Shown here: positions 11,711 through 22,738 of the stretch, one piece after another
Layout: each line of letters opens with the position of its first letter
How positions within the stretch are numbered: position 1 is the stretch's first letter
From: Stratiolaelaps scimitus
Taxonomy: Eukaryota; Arthropoda; Arachnida; Mesostigmata; Laelapidae
DNA length: 64,000 bases
NCBI GenBank assembly: GCA_019614645.1
Contig: JABWDB010000021.1
Location: forward strand, 4,573,501-4,637,500
Direction of reading: 5' to 3'
The notes under the pieces: model-generated
What the model was told of the DNA's origin: nothing
What the model saw: the letters and a program-made list of their open reading frames with translations, nothing else
The model's database searches: none
Program-made: the position numbers and the translations under genes

Positions 11711-14700
11711 TGCTTGAAGGGGAAGTGGACGGTTGAGGTCGGTGTGGCCCAGCCACTTTGAACAGTTCCGCGCAGGGGGACACGACCGACGACGGGGGGG
11801 TCTACTGACTTCGTGTTGTGTAGGACCCCACTTGCAGTTAGTGCCACTGTGGCTGCAGCCGGAGAAACGGCGCGGGCAAAGTTTTCGACGGCCGATTTTG
11901 TTGTTGTCGTCGTCGTCGTCGTTGTTGTTGCTCTTCTCAATATTTCCTTTCTGATAAGTCCGTGCAGGGGACATCAAGTTGAGGTTTGGGCAGCAATACC
12001 AACGGCGGGAGTGGCGGCCACGGCAACGAGACGACGGCAGCAGCGGCAGCAGCGGACGCAGTGTGAGTGCTACCGCTGTGGTAGCCGCACTTGCCGGTCT
12101 CGCTCGAAGCAGCGGCAGCCGCCGCCGTCGCAGGAAGAGGGGAAAAAACAGGAAGAACAGTACTGTGAAATCTTGGTCTGGCGGCGGCGGCGGCTGCTGC
12201 TGCTTCTGCCGGTCGCTTAGACTTGCTCTGGGTCTCGGTCCTTGCTCTGCCGTACCTCTGTGCACCGTCGCTAACGCTGGTCGCTCCTTGGCTGCTGGTA
12301 GCAGCACTAGCGGCGGCAGTGGAGATGCGAGGGCAGCAATACGTACCGACGATCGCCGCGGGCCTCCAATGACGAAGTCCCATCTCAGGCTGCCGCGGGA
12401 GCGGCAGCACCAGTAGGGGGACGGCGAAAACGCGTCAGCGAGACGACCCCGATGGCCATATCACATCAGAGAGACATTTGCTTGACTCGCTGTGCGGCAG
12501 TGCCGATGGCGGCCTTGGTCGTTACTCGTGCAGGGTACCTCTCCCGCGGGCGGCCACAACAGCGAGTCCTGCAGCCGCTGAACACCAAGACGTTCTCTAC
12601 AGGGGCTTGGGCTGGTGCTAGCCTCGTCCGCCCCGGCGGCTCCAGTACGACCAGCCGGAACAGCGCAAGGAACTGGCTGAGCGGGCTCGGCTAATGTACT
12701 GTGAATGCTGCGGCCGACTGGTTGCCGTTCGCAAAGATACGCCTTGGCTTGGCTTCTCGGCCCGCTTCGTTCACTGGCGGCTGTCTGGTTCGCCGCGGTG
12801 GCTCGCTCAGTCACTCAGTGGCTGACTCCTCGCCGCGGTGGCCAGACCCAGTGCTGACCCCCCACGCCCCTCGGTTGGACTTGATGGAGGCTCTCACGTC
12901 GGTCGCAGACCCTCGAGAAGTCATACAACTGATGGCAGTGCAGATGGGCAGACTATACGCTACTGTGTTCGCAGCGTTGTATGAAACCAAGACTACGGTG
13001 GTGGTGGTGGTGCTGCCGCTGCTCAGTAGAGGGATAGTGAGCACGAGGCTGTTGGAAAGAGCGAGAGAGAGGGCGACTGAGGAATAAAAAAAGAACTCGA
13101 ACTGCCGTCAACAACCCGAACGAAGACAATCTCTCGAAGAAATCAGCCGTAGAGGTGATTTCTGTTTGCCGCTCCAGTCTAACCGGTTTGCTGTCTTTGT
13201 AGCCTGCTTACGTTGACACTCCCGCCGCAGTTGATCTGCCTAATAGCAAACAACAGACAGATAGGGTCCATACAAGATTCCAGATCTGATCAACAGGTCG
13301 TTTTTGGCACGCTCGAGACAATGACTCCCTCTCTCTCTCTCTTCTCTGATTCGCTGCTTCAGAGCATCTTTGCATATCATCTGTATCGGAGCTCGAATTG
13401 TTGCATTGTAACTGTCATGATCGTATTGTTGCTGTTAAACTTCGTACCCATTCAACGGGGTACAAAACATACCTATGGCTATGTCCGGTGTCGTAGACGG
13501 AGGAAGGCTTCGGCAATAAATTGGCCTTACGTGGAACGAAACGATGTTAAGGCCCATTGAGCTCGCACTTATTAAAGCCTTTTTATTCCTGTATGGCATA
13601 TGAAACACAACAAACCTCGTCTATGGATAACAAATTTGCGGTATAATACAAGTTATAGGTTTCGTTTGAGTTAGGCAAACTCGTCTTTTGTCATTCATCA
13701 ACATTCAACTGGAGAGCAGCACTGAGCCGTAATCGTGCTCTATTTTTGTCGGAGTGTCGCCTGTTTAGTCGATCCGGCGGCCGACCTGGATGTTCTTACC
13801 GGCTGAATTCCGCCGGTCGAGTCATTCCCATTGGTTCCCCTATGTGGCCGTGTCATCCAGTTCACGTCGACATGTTCTAGCAGTCTAGGGCCCACAGAAT
13901 TGCCGCGACCCTCCTGCTGTTATTGCTGTGCAAGTTGCTGCTGCTGCTGCTGTTAAAGTTGCAGCGAACTCATTGTTGAAATGTGTGGTTTCGTCGGCGT
14001 ACACACTAAGCAGTAATGCTGCACTGGCTCACCGCCGGCTTTCGTTCACTTCACTGCACGCACTTTGTTCACGCAACGCGGCCCCCCCTAGACCATCACC
14101 ACCACCACCACCACCACTGGAAGCTGCAGCAAACAACCGCTGAAAGCACTGAGCGGAGGATACGGCCGGCACCGTACGCTTGAGCACTTGTGTCTTTCCA
14201 CCTGGTAAAGCAGTGGAAGTCATAGACCTGCAGTAGGATGGATACACGTCCTCCTGTTCGTTTAGCCGCTGGTGAGCACCGCACGTAATCCTCAATCACA
14301 CACCGAGAGGCAGCACAAACTGAGACGATTTTGTACAAGTTACAAACAAGTGGTTGCTGTTGTTGTTGTTATTGTCGTTGTTATTATATTCATTACAGTA
14401 GTGGGACTGGCTGCTGTAGTTGACGTATTAATCGCTGTGTCGTTTCAGTGAAAACACATAAATTCGAACGCCGGTTGTCGCAAACAGATCAAATGTAGAA
14501 CATCAACGGTGGCTTAAAGTTGGACGACGACAATCGTCCGATCCCCTGAGTTGCCGATGCTCCTCACAAACGCAACCGGTGTGACGCTGAGAGACAGACG
14601 TAGTTCAATTATATCCTTTGTGGCTGTTGTGCTTACTGGCAGTAGCATTTGTAGTGAGTGTGCAATCGCGGCTATGGGTGAAGATGCAAAATTTGAGCTT

Positions 14701-15710
14701 TGTTACTCGTAATGCTGAGTATGATGCTTATCAACACCAATCGGTTACCGACGGTCAGACAGATTCGCACATATACCTGGGGGGGGCAAACAAACACACG
14801 GCGGTCTACGCGCACAAACACAGGATGACTCTTGCTTCTGTTGAGTCGTTCGTTGCAATTACGCGAGTGCGGAGTTGAGTTGCGTTAGCTGTGGTAAATA
14901 TTGACTACTCATATAGTGCTAGTCAGTATTTCGTTGTGGTTCCTGGTTGAGACACTGACACCTGGGCTTTCCTTATAATTATTTCATGTAGATACAATTA
15001 GCCGGAGTAACTCGACGATGATGACACTGGCTCGTTTGACTCGGCTTCTGTTTTGACACCTGTATTGTATTCTACGATGAATTTTAATGCTTCGTTAATT
15101 TTCTTAGTTCCTAAGCCGAGGGGAGAAGTCTCGCTCTCGTTTTGTTTTTATCCTTGTTGTTGTTCCGCTTGGTTGTTGTTGTTGTTATTGTTAAGAGCTC
15201 GTTGGCAGAACTAGCTCCAGTTGATGTTGTTGTGCCCAGCCTCTGTTGGCCAGCACAGCTGCTTGGGCTGGCGTTGGGCCACAGTGTTGGGCAGTGGTAG
15301 CTGCTGGAGTCAAAGCTCTCCTGGCACCCGAACTCGAGGCGAGGTTTAGTCATTCCAACAAGTCGCTGTCGTGGTTCGCTCGGCGCTGGTCGAGCGAGCG
15401 GGCGAGCGCCCTCCCTCTCGGCTGAGCGAGGAGGAAAGGGTCCCTCAGCCGCTTGGTCCCTCGGTCGACTCGCAGTCGGGCCGATGTCGAGGGTGAGGGC
15501 CACTGAACACCACCAACACGGCTAGAGAAACAAGCAGGCAACGATCAGCGATCAACCCAACCGAACCCTGCCTGCCTGACGCAGCGTAGCATAGCATAGT
15601 GGCACTGCACTCAGGCGAACACCGAGCGCAACCCTGCTTGGCTATGGGCCGGTCACCGGCCACCACCCCACGTCTATGTACAATACGATAACACTGTTGG
15701 CCGACGGTAA

Positions 15711-15714
<4 letters not shown>

Positions 15715-15742
<28 letters not shown>
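15715..15742. repeat. (CT)n microsatellite, 28 bp
   Basis: Fourteen uninterrupted CT units. Confidence 0.95.
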
Positions 15743-15747
<5 letters not shown>

Positions 15748-17558
15748 GATGGCAGTGATACCCTTTTCTTCTGCCTTCAAGCAATAGAGAAGGGGAGGGG
15801 AAGCTGCCTTCTATCTATCCTGTCTGTCTGCTCACTCGTTCACTTTCGTGCTTGCTTGCTTGCTAGCTAGCCTGCCATCACTACTACTGCTGCTGCTGCT
15901 GCCGCTGGCACGGCTGAACAAGGGGGACAGAGACAGCGGGACCGGGGCGCGCTCACGGCTGCCGCTCTGCTTCGGGTTAACGCTTAATGTCCATCTCCCT
16001 CCCCTCCTCCCTCCCTCCCTCGTGCTCCCTTCGAGACCATTTCTCCTCTTCGCTCTCCGCGTTGAGTTCCCTGGCTCGCTTGGCCCGACTGGCTGGCTGG
16101 CTGGCAGCAGGATGGGTCGCGGCAGAAGCAGCAGCAGCAGCCGGATTCGAGTTGAACGAGCGAACGCTAGCGGCCAGGACCTAGCGGACACCAAGCGAGT
16201 GAGCCAGCATCAGTGCAGCGGAAGAAGGCAATGGAGAATTTGGCAGAGAGAGAGAGAGAGAAAGAATGGAGACAACAGCTAAGCAAGGCAGCACTCAAAC
16301 AGACCGATAGGCCCGCAAGCGGGAAGGCAACTGAGGTAAAGCGTAGAGCGCAACTCGACGCAGCCGCCAACCAAGCGACCATAGGCACCAGCGCGACCGG
16401 TGGGGAGACGAGTTGCCTCTGAGACAACTTCTAGTTGTTGTAGTAGATGCAGCAGAAGGCTCCAAACGAATAGCTGGCCAATCGAACAGAACCAGGAGGA
16501 GTAGTTGTAGCACTTGGCCACTATTGCATAGAAGGTTTGGCTTCGCTCTCTCTCTTTCTGTAGCTGTCTTTGGGTCGGTTCGGAAGCGACTACTGCAGAT
16601 CGGTCCTGAACTCTGTCTTCATGGAAAGCAAACAATGTAGCGTTGTTGAGAGCATCTGTCCCTTAATATTGCACCAATTATGGCCGAAACAGAAATAATA
16701 GTCAGAGGTAGTGAGAGACCCTCCTGTCTCTGAAGATGGCGTGATAATAATGCAATGGCGAATGTCCTGTGGTGTATGCCGAAGGCATCCGAGGAGAAGG
16801 ACAATTCCTATGTTTCATACGACAGCACGGCAAACATCTCCAAAGTAGGGATTAACGCAGAATAGGTGGTATCGCAACGCGACGGCTACGGCGATTACCT
16901 CCGTGATGAAATTTTTCTGCATTTGTTGCTCGCTTTGCCGCTTTTGCCGGCCTGTTGTCTATCATTTCCCGCATCTAGCCAACGACTGTATGGTAATGCG
17001 CCCTTTCGTTCTTATACAAGGCGAATGGGAACAACTTCTATCACACGTCAGCAATAGATAGACAAGTTTGTCTAAATCAATCAGTGTCATGATGGAGAGA
17101 ACGACCAAGAGAGAGAGAGAGAGAAAAATGATGATAGCAACGACAGTACAACGACAGTTGTGCTTGGCAAGCCGAGGATGGGTCTACCGGCCAGCAGGTC
17201 GGTCCTCTACGTGTGTGCCAATCGATTCGATGGCCTACACTGCGTAGCCTACGCGTGCAATACTTCTGGGGTGGGCGGCCCTGAGGGATGTTTTCGAACG
17301 TATGGTCGCAGCCTATAGTAATAGTAGTAGTAGTATTCGGTCGTGTGCCCGCTACACTTCGTCCTTCCTCCCTATGAACTCTGTGTGTAGTCCTTCTTTC
17401 TCTCTTTGGCACACACACTCTCTCTCTCTTTCTCCTTTATCGCGAGGTCTCCACGCAGCTTCGGCAGTAGCGGAAGCAGCGGAAAGCGCAGTGGTTGGGC
17501 CGCCTTTTCCAACTACCGGAATCCTTCCTTCAAATTCTTGCAGTTGTCAGCAAGCGGG

Positions 17559-17582
17559 CGGTCGGTCGGTCGGTCGGTCGGC
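17559..17582. repeat. (CGGT)n tetranucleotide array
   Basis: About six units of CGGT. Similar short CGGT/ACCG runs occur near 27544 and 38812. Confidence 0.85.
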
Positions 17583-19866
17583 CGCTCTGTCGAGAGCGGT
17601 CGTCAAGTAGAACGTTGCTTTAGCAGCTAGAGAGGAATAGCGACGGCATGGTGGGGGCGGGGGTGGGCTGCTTGGCTGGCCCGGGGAGATCGTGGAGGTT
17701 GGCCGCCGTCTGGGAAAAGGAGGGAATGGTGCGTCTAGTCTAGGGAGGCTGATCGAGGGGCAAGGCAATGTCGGAGAAATGTGTGGGACCTCGTAGGGAT
17801 TCTAGCGCCATGAAGGCATCGTGACTTGCGGGGGAGTGGGCCAGGGGTATGGAGGGGTCGCGAGGGAAAAGGGCGACTGACTCGATGAGACGCCGCCATC
17901 GGCTGGCGGCGGCAGCAGCAGCGGCAGCAGCTCCTCCTCGAGGATTCCTAAGATTTTTTTCCCTAAGTGCACAACGGATTCCCGAGGGACTCAATTTAAG
18001 CAAGCAATGTGACGCCCCGGGACGCTACCCGCTGCCAGCTTGACTGCTGCTCCTCAACGCTGCCGTTGCCGCGGCTACAGGCGGGGGCGCTGTTGGAGCG
18101 GAGCGCCCACCAGCAGCAGCAGCAGCCACGGCGTACCACGCCGAAGCGTAAGGCTTACACAGGCGCACTCACTCGCAGACAAACGTATAGCCCTAGCCTG
18201 CTCCGCCAGAATGTACTCTGCCGCTTACCCGCCGCCTAGACTCACATTCAGTTGCATCCACACTCACACACCCATCACAGACGAACACGTCGGCAGCAGA
18301 GGCGACGGCGGGACCCGGCCCAGCGAGAGCCACCAAAACACGGCAATATTTCAAGTCGTGCATGAGTGGTTTTCCAAAGAGCAACGCTTCTGATGCGAGG
18401 CGACAGGCGGACCCGGTCGGGATGGGGAGGGGGGGGGGGGTCGCTCGAGGGAACCGGGAAGTACGGTCGGGGCTTCGAGAGCATCCCTGCAATGGTACCA
18501 GTAGTGTGCCGGCAGCGCAGTGCCTGAAGAAGCGGGCGGTAGCAGCAGCAGTAGCTTCAAGTCGCGTAGATCTGCAACAGCAGCAGCAGCAGCACAACTA
18601 GCAACAACGAAGCGGTGTGAGCAAAAGATGGTGGACGAATGTGATGTGCCATTAACGACGATGGCGGATGCCACCACAACAGACATTTAGCGTCAAACGC
18701 CATCACGCAATCACTGGTCTGTACGGGCTATGAGACAGAGCGCGGGTCGGTGAATTGCTCCATAGAGAGCATAGACAATAGGCAAGGGGCAGCCCTGAGG
18801 CTGAGTTGCACTCGTTGCGATGCGCTTACTGCACTTACTGTCACGGCAACGGATGAACAGCAGACAGATAAAAAGACGATTGGGTTGACGATTGACGATG
18901 ATTACCCAATGAAATGCAACGTCATGTCCATCGCTTAATGTATCAGTGATGGATATCCCGCTCCCTAGACTAAATTTGTCCAGTCACGGAGAGCGGTGCA
19001 TTCGAACATTCGAGGTTTGATTGATCAATCAAACTCGTTCTAATGGTGCTCGATTTGTTTCCAGTATCAAGTTTACTATATTGTTTAATTTAGTGCCGCA
19101 GGCTCGTAGAATATGCGCCAACGTTGTCCAGTTCCGCGCAGATGAATTTAACGGCGATGTTGATGTGGTATGAAGGTATTTCCTGGTGTGATGAGGACGA
19201 GCTAGGGTTGACCTAATTAACCATTTGCTGAAGTCACAGCGAGACGGAACACGCTGCAAGCAAATTAATTGAACTGATTACCCAGCATTTATAGTGGCAT
19301 TTAGCTTCGACCGTCAATATTACTCACATATGTTGTACAGCGGGAGCTCGAACGGGCTGATCCTTGCAAGCAACGGCACAGGGCACACAGGGCCTAACCA
19401 AGGGGAGGATGAGTAGAGCCATTCCAGAGTTTACGGCGCAATTTCTTCGCTAACTTTATAAAACGCAAAATACTTTAAGTAAGCACAGAGCGGAAATGTA
19501 CAATACAGGATTTATCATTCATTCTCCTTTGCTAATCCTCCGTTAATTTAACTCTCGGGTGCTATATTGGAAATAAGTTAGTCGCCTCTGCTTGATCATG
19601 GATAGCAAACCAACCGATCCGGTTGCCACAATGCTTTTGAGACGGTCAGATGATGGTGTTGAATGTGCTGAACTAAACACAACCAGAAGCAGCAGGAACC
19701 AATGCCGTTATCTCTTTCTTTGGCTCTGTATAAAGACGCCCCCCGCCGCCCACCCCCAACTCCACGTGTATTCCACCCTACGTGAGACTAGAATTCATCG
19801 AGAGTGGCGTTCGTCGATTTTCCCATGCAGTACAAGCTGACATTTCAATCGGCACGATCATCTCAC

Positions 19867-20161
19867 CTAAAACCGAAACGGATGTAGACCGCTCCCATTT
19901 CGTCATATGCGCAGCGTAACTCTCGCATATAGTATCCCTAGGGCAGTCGTCCTGGTAGCCAGCCACGAATGTGCATCTTTTTTCAATAAGGCATAAGTGT
20001 GGTTGAGTTGCTTCATGGCACGTATCATAGTTAGGCGAGATGGTGGCTCTGAAGTGATCACGTGAGCGTAGACGCAGCCGGTGTCGGTAGCATAGAGAAC
20101 GCGGATAGAGAAAGCTACCCACAGGAACATCTACGACTGCACTGTACTGTCGGCTAGCCAT
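19867..20161 (-). CDS. Candidate exon with six cysteines, unknown product
   Basis: An ATG-started frame of 98 codons runs into a strong donor, TTTTAG|GTGAGA. The second half has cysteines in CHEATQPHLC, KRC, DDCPRDTIC spacing, as in small secreted or extracellular modules, but no family is recognised. A second overlapping frame on the same strand begins with a signal-like MFLWVAFSIRVLYA, so the correct frame is uncertain. Confidence 0.2.
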
Positions 20162-20506
20162 ACAAGTCGAGCTTTACGCTGCTCCAATGCCGAGCGCCCA
20201 GACGGCAGTCCAGCACGTGAATGTCTTTCGCCGCATTCGTTCTAATTACATTTTTGTCTCGCTGGTCATTAGCCAGCGTATTTCCTACCTAATTGTTATA
20301 CCACTGGAGAGGCATAGTGATCTGGAGCGGGAGGGCTGGCGTTGGCCTTCGGAGGAGAGGATCGGTGCCTCTCCGCCGCACGCTGTTGTGCGACCTTTCG
20401 ACACTCGCTATCACCTATCTGATAGTCTACGCTTTGTGCAGTCGCGTCCCGTGCTGGGCATCCTTTGCTGAGTGCTTTGATGATGAAATGGTCTAGCAAC
20501 ACCATA

Positions 20507-20511
20507 TGCCG
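20507..20511. repeat. Left target-site duplication TGCCG
   Basis: The five bases immediately outside the 3' LTR remnant are identical to those immediately outside the 5' LTR (22471-22475). Confidence 0.8.
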
Positions 20512-20641
20512 TGTGAGGAAAGTTGTGATACGAGCTAGATGATCGTTAGTGAGCAAATTTCCTTGGTACCGTTCCGGGTCACCCAATTGCCTTTCTGTGG
20601 TATTACGGTCTATATTAAAAACACAATGTATGAGTAGGTCA
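20512..20641 (-). repeat. 3' LTR remnant (last 130 bp of the LTR)
   Basis: All 130 bases match 22030-22159 exactly. Only the U5-side part survives. The AATAAA and TATA-like words of the full LTR are not in the retained part. The right boundary abuts the gag frame with no polypurine tract, which marks a deletion junction and not a natural LTR start. Confidence 0.88.
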
Positions 20642-21877
20642 ATCTTCGCGTCGATGCTGCTGCCGCTGTTGCTGACCGGGTGGGCGATGACGTTGCCAAT
20701 GGTCGCTGCGTGTAGACGATGCTGGAGGCGGCGGCGGAGGGTCTCGGCGACTCGGACGGTTGAGCTGGTACAAAAGCTCAGCTTGCTCCTTGAGGTCGGT
20801 GTACTGGACGATGAACTCGATCAGTCGTTCGACCCGAGTGGCAGCAAGTTCACCGGGACTCTCGTTCAGGGTACCGCCGTTGGACAAGGCCGGGTTATCG
20901 CTGCGCAGCCTGTCTGAGAAATCGAAAAAGAGTTTTTCGGGGATGACCGAGCGTAAGGTCATTTCATACGTCAACGCGTACTGTGCAAGCGGCATCCCAA
21001 GGCCCCGCATCGCCATTGTCGAACTCTTGACATGATTTAGCAGCGCTCGCAGCCCCTTTGTATCGTTGACGGAACGCACGACCGGCAGGTTCAAGAGACT
21101 AGTCATCGCCAGGTCCCGCTCGATGTCGACTTTGCCAAAGTTTGAGTCGAGCAACTCCAAGGCGACGTCGTAGTTGGCATCGATGACGTCGAGATGTTGT
21201 ACTAACTTGAGCGGCGGACCGTCTAGATGCTTGCACAACGCTACTAGTTTGTCGGCCTTCGTTGCTGTGGTCCTCTTTTCGACCCAATTTACAAATCGTC
21301 GCTTGAACTGACGGAACATTGTTCGGTCACCAAAGAAAACGTCGGGTGACACATCAAGTGTTGCGGGCGGCGGTAGACACGTTATACTAGGTCCCTGATG
21401 TGACTGGGTGGAACAGCCGGCGTTGGGTGGCCAACTAAAGGCTGCGCTGCTGCTGGTTGATGCGGACGTCACGCCAGTCACGGTTGGAAGGCGGGCTTGA
21501 ACATCAGCAAGCAAGTGTTCCACAAATATGCAACAATCGGCGGCTGCTACTCGGTATTCCTCGGCTTCATCCAATTCTGCATCCAGGTTGTCATCGTTGA
21601 AATCGGGATGGTGTACGATGAGATGATCGGCCTCCCGGATATTCTCTGATGATCGCTGGATGCTCGACAACAGCTCGGATAGCTCGGTTGTGGTATCTGC
21701 TATTGCTTGCGTGAATTCTCTCGCCTTCGCAATAGTCGAGTTGAGATGTTTCCGTTGTCTTGTGCGTTGGCCTCGAAGTACGCTGAGCTTTGTAGTGCTG
21801 CTGGCGGGTTTGGTCGTGGCTGCAGAAGAGCCCGTCGGCACGTTACGCCCCGATGGCGGGGTGTGATCGATGGGCAT
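20639..21877 (-). CDS. BEL/Pao retrotransposon Gag protein (DUF1759-like), C-terminus cut by deletion
   Basis: This 412-residue structural protein would form the cytoplasmic particle of a BEL/Pao retrotransposon. It has a charged helical, probably coiled-coil N-terminal part (about 30-130), a Ser/Pro-rich linker (135-178) and a DUF1759-like core (about 178-330). The core shows the family landmarks: FFGDRTMFRQFKRRF (181-195), then KADKLVALCKHLDGPP and NYDVALELLDSNFG. A basic, Pro- and Gln-rich tail (371-412) follows, with no CCHC zinc knuckle. The start is a genuine ATG and the frame is unbroken. The stop TGA is supplied by the first three retained bases of the truncated 3' LTR, so the natural C-terminus and the following pol are lost at the deletion junction. 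Family assignment is firm; whether the protein is made is unknown. Confidence 0.9.
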   Translation of the reverse strand: MPIDHTPPSGRNVPTGSSAATTKPASSTTKLSVLRGQRTRQRKHLNSTIAKAREFTQAIADTTTELSELLSSIQRSSENIREADHLIVHHPDFNDDNLDAELDEAEEYRVAAADCCIFVEHLLADVQARLPTVTGVTSASTSSSAAFSWPPNAGCSTQSHQGPSITCLPPPATLDVSPDVFFGDRTMFRQFKRRFVNWVEKRTTATKADKLVALCKHLDGPPLKLVQHLDVIDANYDVALELLDSNFGKVDIERDLAMTSLLNLPVVRSVNDTKGLRALLNHVKSSTMAMRGLGMPLAQYALTYEMTLRSVIPEKLFFDFSDRLRSDNPALSNGGTLNESPGELAATRVERLIEFIVQYTDLKEQAELLYQLNRPSRRDPPPPPPASSTRSDHWQRHRPPGQQQRQQHRRED

Positions 21878-22008
21878 GTTGGTTGGGTTGAGGCACGAAC
21901 ACTTATAGTATCCTAAGACGAAGTCGCAATGTCACTTACAGTGCGTTGGAGGGAGACCGACCGCAGCTTTCAGGCGAGTGGGCAAGGACCGGTGATCGTA
22001 TAGTTTTA

Positions 22009-22026
22009 TCCTGGTCAACGGTACCA
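22009..22026 (-). promoter_or_regulatory. Candidate primer binding site of the BEL/Pao element
   Basis: Three bases after the 5' LTR the minus strand reads TGGTACCGTTGACCAGGA, starting with the TGG that pairs with a tRNA CCA end. Its shape resembles the TGGCGACCGTGAC-type site I recall from other BEL elements, but the match is imperfect and the tRNA is not assigned. Confidence 0.45.
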
Positions 22027-22029
22027 GAC

Positions 22030-22470
22030 TGTGAGGAAAGTTGTGATACGAGCTAGATGATCGTTAGTGAGCAAATTTCCTTGGTACCGTTCCGGGTCAC
22101 CCAATTGCCTTTCTGTGGTATTACGGTCTATATTAAAAACACAATGTATGAGTAGGTCATACGGCCACTACAAGTGCGCTCTGGCAACTGTCATTCTCCG
22201 CGACATCGAGTGGCCATTTATTTCTCTCTCTCAATGTTAGCCTCGAAGCACTTCGAAGTTCGGGGACGACGCACTTCACAGCACGTTCATCAATTTGACG
22301 TGGCACTTCGCCACCTCAGTTACAATTGAACGCCACCAGCCTTCGGGTGAACAATGTGGCGTTCGAGATTAAGACGTCCCTTCCCCACAATGGGGGCAAG
22401 GGATCGTATTTGCCGGAATCAGCCAGCCTGAATAAAACCGCTTATAAAAATATTATCACAATTATTAACA
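22030..22470 (-). repeat. Complete 5' LTR of the BEL/Pao element
   Basis: The minus strand begins TGTTAATAATTG and ends TTTCCTCACA, giving TG...CA ends. It lies between the TGCCG duplication and the leader. It holds a TATAAG word near its start (22441-22446), an AATAAA (22217-22222) and a 9-bp inverted repeat (22328-22336 with 22356-22364). The LTR end is fixed by the point where identity with the left copy stops. The outer end is fixed by the matching TGCCG. U3, R and U5 limits are not determined. Confidence 0.85.
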
Positions 22471-22475
22471 TGCCG
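22471..22475. repeat. Right target-site duplication TGCCG
   Basis: This partners 20507-20511 and directly follows the CA that closes the LTR on the plus strand. Five-base duplications are normal for BEL/Pao integrases. Confidence 0.8.
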
Positions 22476-22691
22476 TAACTCATATTGCATGTGCCTTCGG
22501 CATATGCTCAATGGAATTAATAATAGGTATTTGCTTTGGTATTATTGGTATTGTGCAATGTCCCACCACCATGAAGACATTTACGGTGAACGCATAAGCG
22601 ATTATTAGCAGACGCCTTGTCTAATTCATGTATTTGTGGTAATTCGCTTCGTGCAGGTAAACACGAAGATTATTCCCATCGTGTTCCCGTT

Positions 22692-22738
22692 ATCCAACCT
22701 TACTTATGTTGCCATGGTCAACATTAATAAGGTTGGAT
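22692..22738. repeat. 47-bp near-perfect palindrome
   Basis: ATCCAACCTTA at the left mirrors TAAGGTTGGAT at the right. The arms pair over 23 positions with four mismatches, centred on GCCATGGTC. It lies about 220 bp outside the BEL/Pao element. It is too short for a typical microRNA precursor; function unknown. Confidence 0.75.

Larger units (their letters stand above)
9861..19866. other. GC-rich non-coding stretch with dense trinucleotide arrays
   Basis: CAG, GTT, GGT, GCC and CT arrays are scattered throughout, densest at 11.3-12.4 kb and 15.1-18.6 kb. Many overlapping long frames on both strands come from these arrays. The longest non-repetitive one (minus, 10068-10700, 210 codons) has no recognisable domain and an open frame opposite it. 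Confidence 0.5.
20512..22470 (-). mobile_element. Internally deleted BEL/Pao LTR retrotransposon with target-site duplications
   Basis: Read on the minus strand the element has a complete 441-bp 5' LTR (22030-22470, starts TGTTAATA, ends CTCACA), a primer-binding-site candidate, a 152-nt leader, a gag ORF of 412 codons and a 130-bp remnant of the 3' LTR (20512-20641). The 130 bp are identical, base for base, to the end of the 5' LTR. The whole is flanked by the 5-bp duplication TGCCG, the length usual for BEL/Pao. Protease, reverse transcriptase, RNase H, integrase, the polypurine tract and the first 311 bp of the 3' LTR are missing. Intact duplications plus a truncated but identical 3' LTR mean the deletion happened after a recent insertion, because retrotransposition would have rebuilt full LTRs. 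Confidence 0.9.

Noticed and set aside
11594..12416. Long overlapping frames on both strands rich in Thr, His, Pro, Ala
   Set aside because: They are translations of GGT, GCC and GTT arrays and are open in several frames at once.
20512..22159. A compact gag-only element with 130-bp LTRs (TRIM-like)
   Set aside because: No target duplication flanks that interval and there is no polypurine tract; the TGCCG pair shows the right LTR extends to 22470.
22692..22738. MicroRNA hairpin
   Set aside because: The whole dyad is 47 bp, shorter than an animal pre-miRNA, and the mismatch pattern and loop do not fit.
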